From Condylostoma magnum (Eukaryota; Ciliophora; Heterotrichea; Heterotrichida; Condylostomatidae): a DNA stretch of 64,000 nucleotides. Below, in pieces: positions 58,051-64,000 of this stretch. The notes under the pieces were generated by a model that was not told the DNA's origin, searched no databases, and saw only the letters and a program-made list of their open reading frames with translations. The position numbers and the translations under genes were made by a program. The stretch lies in contig CAKKTI010000002.1 of NCBI GenBank assembly GCA_920105805.1, positions 62,001 through 126,000 on the forward strand, given 5' to 3'. Position 1 is the stretch's first letter. Every line of letters begins with the position of its first letter.

Positions 58051-61000
58051 TTACTTTTTCTTATTCTTCCCGGTCAATTTACTGAAAAACCCTCTCTTGG
58101 TCTGTTACTGTGTTTTAGCAACATACCGCTTAGCTTCAATATGCTTGATTTCATTCTCTGAGTAATTCAATACTGAATACATAATCTTTACCATACTTTC
58201 AACTTAATTATTCTAAGGAGTCAAAAGTTCCATTAAGTTATTGAAAATTTGCTTAATTCCTTCTAAATCCTGTATCTATCCTCCAGATCTTAGCCTATTG
58301 ATTTCTTCTTGCTTTTACAATAAGCTTCTTTCTTACAATTGCTTAAAATTCTCTAATTAAAAGTTTTCCTCAGTTAATCTTCCTATAAGCTCATTTAATT
58401 TTTGTATTTCAGCTTCAGAATAAACTGATTCAACTTCGCTTATATGTCCAGCTTCTGATCTTGGGCGATTTGGACCTGTCCAACTGGGAGATAATAAGCT
58501 AGCATCTGTTATTTTCAAGTCTCCTAAGCTTACGTCATCTTATTTTGTAATTTGTAATAGTTTTAAGTAGTTTTTCTACATTGCTTAAATTGAGCCTAGA
58601 ATTAGATCTTCTTAGTCCACTTACAAAGCTTCCATTATTTCTCGTAGATATACTTAAGACTGTTATGAACTGTTTTGTTTTAGTAACTCTATTTATTATA
58701 AGTAAGCATCCTCCTACTCTTATAATTCGTTCACGAGTCTTTGATTATTTTATTATAGCTGATTAATTTCCCTAGTTTTATCTTGGTTTTAAGCTTGTTT
58801 TACTTTCTACATTAGGTCTTATTACTCTATTTCATAGGTTTGTGTTAAAGAGAATAATTTTTCCTCAAAGTTATTTTGCTATTACTTCATTTAATGTTCT
58901 AAATTCTTTTTCTCCTTCTTCACAAATTTTAGCTATTCTTGGAGCAAAGCATTATCTTTCTGATATTTGTTTTATTATGTGAACTGTTATACTTAGTTTT
59001 CTATTTGTTTCTATAAGGTATAATTTTAATTGCTTAGTTGTTGGATTGAATCTTCTAAATCTGCGTTTTTTGTTCCTTAGTTTTCTAATTTTTACCTTAA
59101 ACTTTCACTTTCTTCCTCTAATGTTTTACTCTTTGATTTTTCCAGTTGAAATTAGTTAGCAAAATCCATTAATCCTTCGATTTCAGCTTCTTATTAACTT
59201 ATTTTCTAGTCTTTTTCATTAATTTGCTATTATAGAGCCTTTAAGCTATCCTTACCTTCTTTATATTTTTATTATATTTGTTCATTGTCGATTTAAAGCT
59301 ACTCATAGCTTTGCCTTAATTCCATTAGTTCTATTTCTTATTCTTGAGTAAAGGTATCATTTTAAATAGACTATCGACTTGATTATTGTTAGTATTTTCC
59401 TTTTAATTCATCATATTATAATTTGAGGTCTTCAAATTCCGTATTGATTACTTCAAGAAATTACTCAGTTTCTTCAAGTTTTGATTTTAAGTCATCGTAG
59501 TCATTCATTTATTCAAGTTGTAGTTCTAACTATGATATCTTTGATTATTTTTCATCATTTTCTTAATTCACTTATTACAACTCTTCCTTTATTATATCAT
59601 AGTCCTGATATTGGTTTACTTGGATTTCAAGTTGTCTTATTTGTTATTGGTTATTACTACTTTCCGATTTAAGTTTTTCTACTTTATTTCTTTTTAGCTC
59701 TAACTTCTCAATAATTTAAGAGTCCTCGTTAGTTTGCTCTATCTTTTATTATAAGCTTTTATTTTGACTTAGTATATCATCATATTTTTATTATAATTCA
59801 TCTATTTATTTTATATTCTCATCATTAGTTATTTTAAGCTGTTTATTATCATCTTAGGCCGTTTGTAATTGCTTTTAGTACTTTTCTATATCATTTTCCA
59901 ACTTAAATTCCTTCTTTTCAAATTCTAATATTTTGTCTTATAAAAGTTCTATATGTTGGTCCATTTACTCCTTTTCATCTTATAAGTTTTCTAGCTTATA
60001 TTACTAATCTTCTTGAATCTATTGAAATTCACTGATTTACTCTAATAACTATTTATTGTGTGTATTATGCCATTCAATTTCTTCTTACTTGGAGCAAATT
60101 ATCTTCTCAAATTCTAGTTTTATATTTACAATTTATTCCTTATATCCATTTATTTTATTTTCCTTTTCTTTCAGATCATTTTCTAGTGAATTTACAGATT
60201 ATTACAGTTACTTCTTATTTTAGATGATATTTTCAAATTCAATTTACCTATTTTAGCTTGTTCCCTCCCAATTTTGAATTAAACTATTTCTATCATTTAG
60301 TTCAGATTCTAATTCAGTTATTTTACTCTTGAGTTGTTAATTTTCAGTTAGTAATTACTCATAATTTAACTCATTATTAGTCTATTTGTTTTTATATTGA
60401 ATCAATTCTAATTTCATGTTAAAGCTATCTTACTAAATAGCATCATATTCCTTTTATGTTTAATTCAATTTGTTTTACACTTCTTTTAGTTCAACTTATA
60501 ATTCTTTCAGTTATTTTTCTGTATTCTAATCCTTTATTGTTAAAGCTTATATCTATTATTGAAGGGATTATTCTTATTGTATTAATTACTCATTTTCTTA
60601 CAGTAAATTTTTGTACTCTTAATTCAAGTTTTAAAGCTCTTACTATTAATTGGTGATTTGCTATTAAAGTTATTTTGTAGCTTCTTAGCCAGATTATTAT
60701 TGATTCTCTTCGTAACTTTTTATTTCTTTTTGCTTTGCTGACAATTTTAGCTCTAGTTTATTATTTCTGTCATTTAATTCAATCTGATCTTTCTACATTT
60801 TATTTATTTGATCATTCTATCGTTCTATTAGAAGTTCTAAAGTATGAATTGTTTCACTTTACTGATTTGATTCTACTTCCTTATCCTACTTTAAAATTTT
60901 GTATTGATGTATTAATTATTCAGTTTATTCCTCTAGGTTTTATACCACTTAATTCCTTTCTTATAGTTCATTTTCTAATCCATTAATCTATTGGGATAAT

Positions 61001-64000
61001 TGTTCCCTAATTGACATGATATCTTCTTATTGCTATTAAAGCAGAGATTGTTATTACATTTCTCCTTGAATATATTCTTCCTTTTACTAAATTGCATCTC
61101 TAAAACCTTAGTTTTCTTCCTTTACTTTATTCAACTCTTATGTTAGGCTATCCATGTGTTTTTGATATTGCTGTTTTTATTAATCAAGTAAACTCCTTAG
61201 ATCATCAGCTTCATTGTTGTTTAAGATTTAATTCAAGCTGTTTTAGTATTTAGATTCCATTTCACTCATACATGCTAATAGTTCCCCTTTATCAGCTAGT
61301 AAGTCTTCATTATTTTGCCTTACCTTGGATAAAGTTGCTTATAAACTACTGATTCTCTCTTGATAATCATTTTCAACTTATTTTACTTATAGCTCGTAGT
61401 TTTATTTAATTTCTTCGATTTATTAAGAGAGATCCTATTTTTCTTCTTTTTCTTATTAGAACATTCCAAAAAGTTATTACACCTTTTCTGTCAGCATTTC
61501 TAATGATTGCTCGTTTTATTGATTGCTAGTTTATGAATCTGTTAGTTGTTGTTTAAGCAAATCTATTTCTTCAATTTTAGACTGTATTTCTTAGTATAAA
61601 TCGCTTATTTATTTATCATAGCTATTCTTGAGTTCTTATATAGATAAATTATAAGATTCCTCTATGCTTTTACTATCTTTTATATTTCCTTTAACCTGGG
61701 AAAGATTATTGCTAAGATCGTTTATTTGTTCTTATAGTTATTCATTTTCTCGCGTTATTTGATCAATCTACTTTTGTTTATCCTGATTTTCCTTTATTAG
61801 ATTTTGCTCTGATTTTCCCTTTGCTGATATCTCATTCTATAGCTTTTTTACATCTTGTTCGTATTTACTTACAGCTACTTTTTGTTAATTTATTAATTTT
61901 ACCTTTTCAAATTAATTATCTTCCATTTAGTCTTGAATATTAGATATAATTTAAGCTTACTTTGCATTTTTTTGTTTCAAATCTTCTATAGTCTTTTATG
62001 ACTACTCTAACTAATCATTTGCAGTATCAATGCTATCTAATAGTTGTTATTAGTACTCTTTATAATCTTCTATGGTATCTAGTAGTTACTATTGATATTC
62101 TTTATAATCTTCTATATCTTATACCAATTTTTACTTTTCATGTTTTACTTCATCTAACTTTTTAATATTAAACTTTAACTTTGATTCATTTTCCTAAGAA
62201 ATCACTTAAATTTATTTATTGAACTTATCAAGAGCTTAGCATCTGTTAAATGCATCATTCAATTGCTTTGCTATATCTTCTTTAGATGCAATTAATTCTT
62301 TAATATCTTTTTGTAATCCTAAAATTTACTATTCCTTTTCTGCAACTTCATTGTTTTCTTGTAGTTGTTCAATCTATTATTACTATTATTGTATTTTTTG
62401 TTCTGAATCTCTTTTAAGTTTCCTTGCATATGCCTTATACTCTTTTATCTTAATTTATAGAGACTAACTCTGTTTTTTATACTCTTCAGCCATCTATTCA
62501 CTCTTTTATACAGTTTCTAAATACACAGACAACTTCATATCTGCCTTTTAAGCTTGATCTTTATATTAATCTACTTCTTGCATTAACTACTGATTCTTAA
62601 CCTATAGTACTTCAATCTCCATAGCATTTTCTAGCTTTCTCCTATAACTTAGAATTTAGTCCTCTAATTCCCTATTCCGACCTCTTTCTAAAGTCAAATC
62701 CTTTTTAAGCTGTTAAACTTACACTCTTCCTCCTGAGCTTCATACAATTTTAAGGTTTTCTAGCATGTCTTGGCACCTATGCTCTAAGTTCTACAGTCTT
62801 TCATCTGCTAATTAATAAGCCTCTAGCAGTTTAGAAGTAACCTCATTAATACTTGAGTTAATTTGATTTTACTACTCTCTCTCAACTTGGACAGTTTGCT
62901 AAGTTTATATCAGAATAATTTTCTCCTCTAGTTTATTGCACTATTCTTTATAATTATCTAAAATATCCCTTTCATTAGCCTTTTGCAACCTCAGTTCCTT
63001 ATTATCCTCTTATAATATTTTAATCATAGCTTCTTACTCCTTAATTTGTCTGATCTAATCAGTCACATTGTATTTATTCTTCTGCAAAGTTTTGAATTAC
63101 TCATACTATCTTTAACCTTCTTTTTCTAATTCACTCTTTTAATTCTTAACAACTTCAAAATCCTTCTATAGTATATTATAATCCTCAGTCAGTTTATCAA
63201 ACTTGTCTCTGTATCGTGAAATTTCTATTGTGAGCTAATTATAACTATCCTCTTATTCAACTCTTAGTATCCTGCTATGCTTTTCTTAACAATCATGCTC
63301 TTTTCTCCTCAACGCATTGTAAAATGTCAAGCTCCTTTCTTTTTCCTTTGATAATTACTTCTCTAGATTATCTATCCTATCATGACTAACTTCTAGCTTA
63401 TGGGAAAACCCTTCAAACTAAGATTTGCTTTAAATTCTTTACTACAGACTGCTTATGTGATCCTATAATCTTTCAACCTCCTTTGATTAGTCTAATGCAC
63501 CAGCATCATTCTTTTTCATCTGCATTATCTGCCTGTCTTTCTCTACTAATTACTAGGATTTCATTTCAATCTAGGCTTATAGCTCTTATATTACTTAATA
63601 GCTTTGTTTAAGGGAGCTTTCATTCTCACTTCTTGAATTTTGCAAAGGTGAGTTGGACCTTTTTCTTCCTTCCCTTTATCTTAACATATCGTTAGCCTGT
63701 CTTAATTAATTCTTAGCCTGATTTAATTCCTATTATAACGCTGTGACACTTTAATTCAAGGCCTCTGCTGATTCATTTTTGTTTTAAAAGCAGGAATTTC
63801 AAATATCATGATTTAACATACTGAAAATCTCTCAAATTTTATTTTGTATATAGGCTGGTTCTGACTCATTATAGTAAAGCAGATCAGTTATCTAAGTTTA
63901 TACATTTGCTATTAGATTTGAGACTAGTCCATAATCTCCACTTTAGAATTTCTACTTGCGCTTAAATTATCCCAGTTTCTAATCTAGTACATTCTCCTGA
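58051..64000 (-). CDS. Golgin-like giant coiled-coil protein with GRIP-like tail (5' end outside)
   Basis: At least 1,982 codons in one unbroken frame, beginning beyond 64000. The first ~110 residues in view look globular (DYGLVSNLIANVQTQITDLL), then an almost continuous coiled coil rich in E, K, Q and L runs to about 58300. The end reads IKQIFNNLMELLTPQNNQ, VESMVKIMYSVLNYSENEIK, then a basic tail GFFSKLTGKNKKK and tandem TAA TAA. That end resembles a GRIP domain (helices with an LLxxSxEE-like motif) that golgins use to bind Arl1 at the trans-Golgi. It could instead be another long tether; the GRIP call is by form. Many short plus-strand ORFs here are shadows. Confidence 0.75.

Noticed and set aside
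58581-60986. Several plus-strand ORFs of 60-80 codons rich in Leu, Ile and Phe
   Set aside because: They are the reverse complement of the Glu/Lys/Gln-rich coiled coil of the golgin-like gene.
1-64000. UGA as the only stop codon (Loxodes-type karyorelict code)
   Set aside because: MINDY, histone H3, the oxidoreductase and SEY1 would run far past their family ends into UTRs or neighbouring genes, and the CAAX box of MINDY would be lost.
1-64000. UAR = Glu with UGA = Trp, as in Blastocrithidia
   Set aside because: UAR sits at conserved Gln sites, such as the IQRQG motif in the oxidoreductase and Gln-rich repeats, and the gene content and packing fit a ciliate.

Overview
The window looks like macronuclear-type DNA of a ciliate, most likely a heterotrich close to Condylostoma. 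It is AT-rich, and almost every recognisable gene is full of in-frame TAA and TAG, which sit where homologues have Gln, while in-frame TGA sits where homologues have Trp (for example the DVWALG motif of the NEK kinase at 50399). The same three codons must also end genes. The SEY1-like GTPase and the PP2C phosphatase are in one frame with only TAG and TAA between them, the oxidoreductase at 38216 would otherwise read 130 bases into its neighbour, and CAAX boxes sit directly before TAG (MINDY) and TGA (zinc-finger/coil protein). This is the Condylostoma pattern, where all three stops are sense inside genes and stop near transcript ends. Because any frame can be open, I accepted a gene only when family motifs or natural-looking protein composition supported it. 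Stops are inferred and may be off by a few codons.

Layout. 1-10 kb: a partial unknown gene, an ABCC transporter, an ankyrin protein, a CK1 kinase with an ankyrin tail, a coiled-coil protein, a tentative split gene, a small unknown gene and a nicotinamidase-like remnant. 10.5-21.6 kb: one giant surface protein with ten LamG-like modules, a REJ-like region and a C-terminal membrane bundle, broken by a 209-bp intervening sequence. 22-26 kb: small unknown genes, a DHHC palmitoyltransferase and a PLAC8 protein. 26-35.6 kb: a TPR/IQ protein, a divergent histone H3, ABITRAM, DHX35, two doubtful ORFs and a Tim44-like protein. 35.7-43 kb: a MINDY deubiquitinase, a REEP5/DP1 protein, a quinone oxidoreductase, a zinc-finger coiled-coil protein, an EF-hand protein, a doublecortin-like protein and a RING-H2 membrane protein. 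43.8-52 kb: a BLOC/BORC-like protein, a histidine acid phosphatase, a long-chain acyl-CoA synthetase, a branched-chain aminotransferase, small unknowns and a NEK kinase. 52-64 kb: two small MGC-start proteins, a CDPK-like pseudokinase, SEY1, PP2C and most of a golgin with a GRIP-like tail that runs off the window.

Genes are densely packed on both strands with no operon logic. Several head-to-head pairs are only 19-32 bp apart and one tail-to-tail pair has no gap. Most genes read through in one frame without introns; the two exceptions have GT...AG borders. A loose functional theme is membrane traffic and membrane attachment (DHHC, REEP, SEY1, golgin, BLOC-like, CAAX and MGC proteins) plus kinase/phosphatase signalling. 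No tRNA, rRNA, CRISPR, telomere repeat, or intact transposon was recognised.
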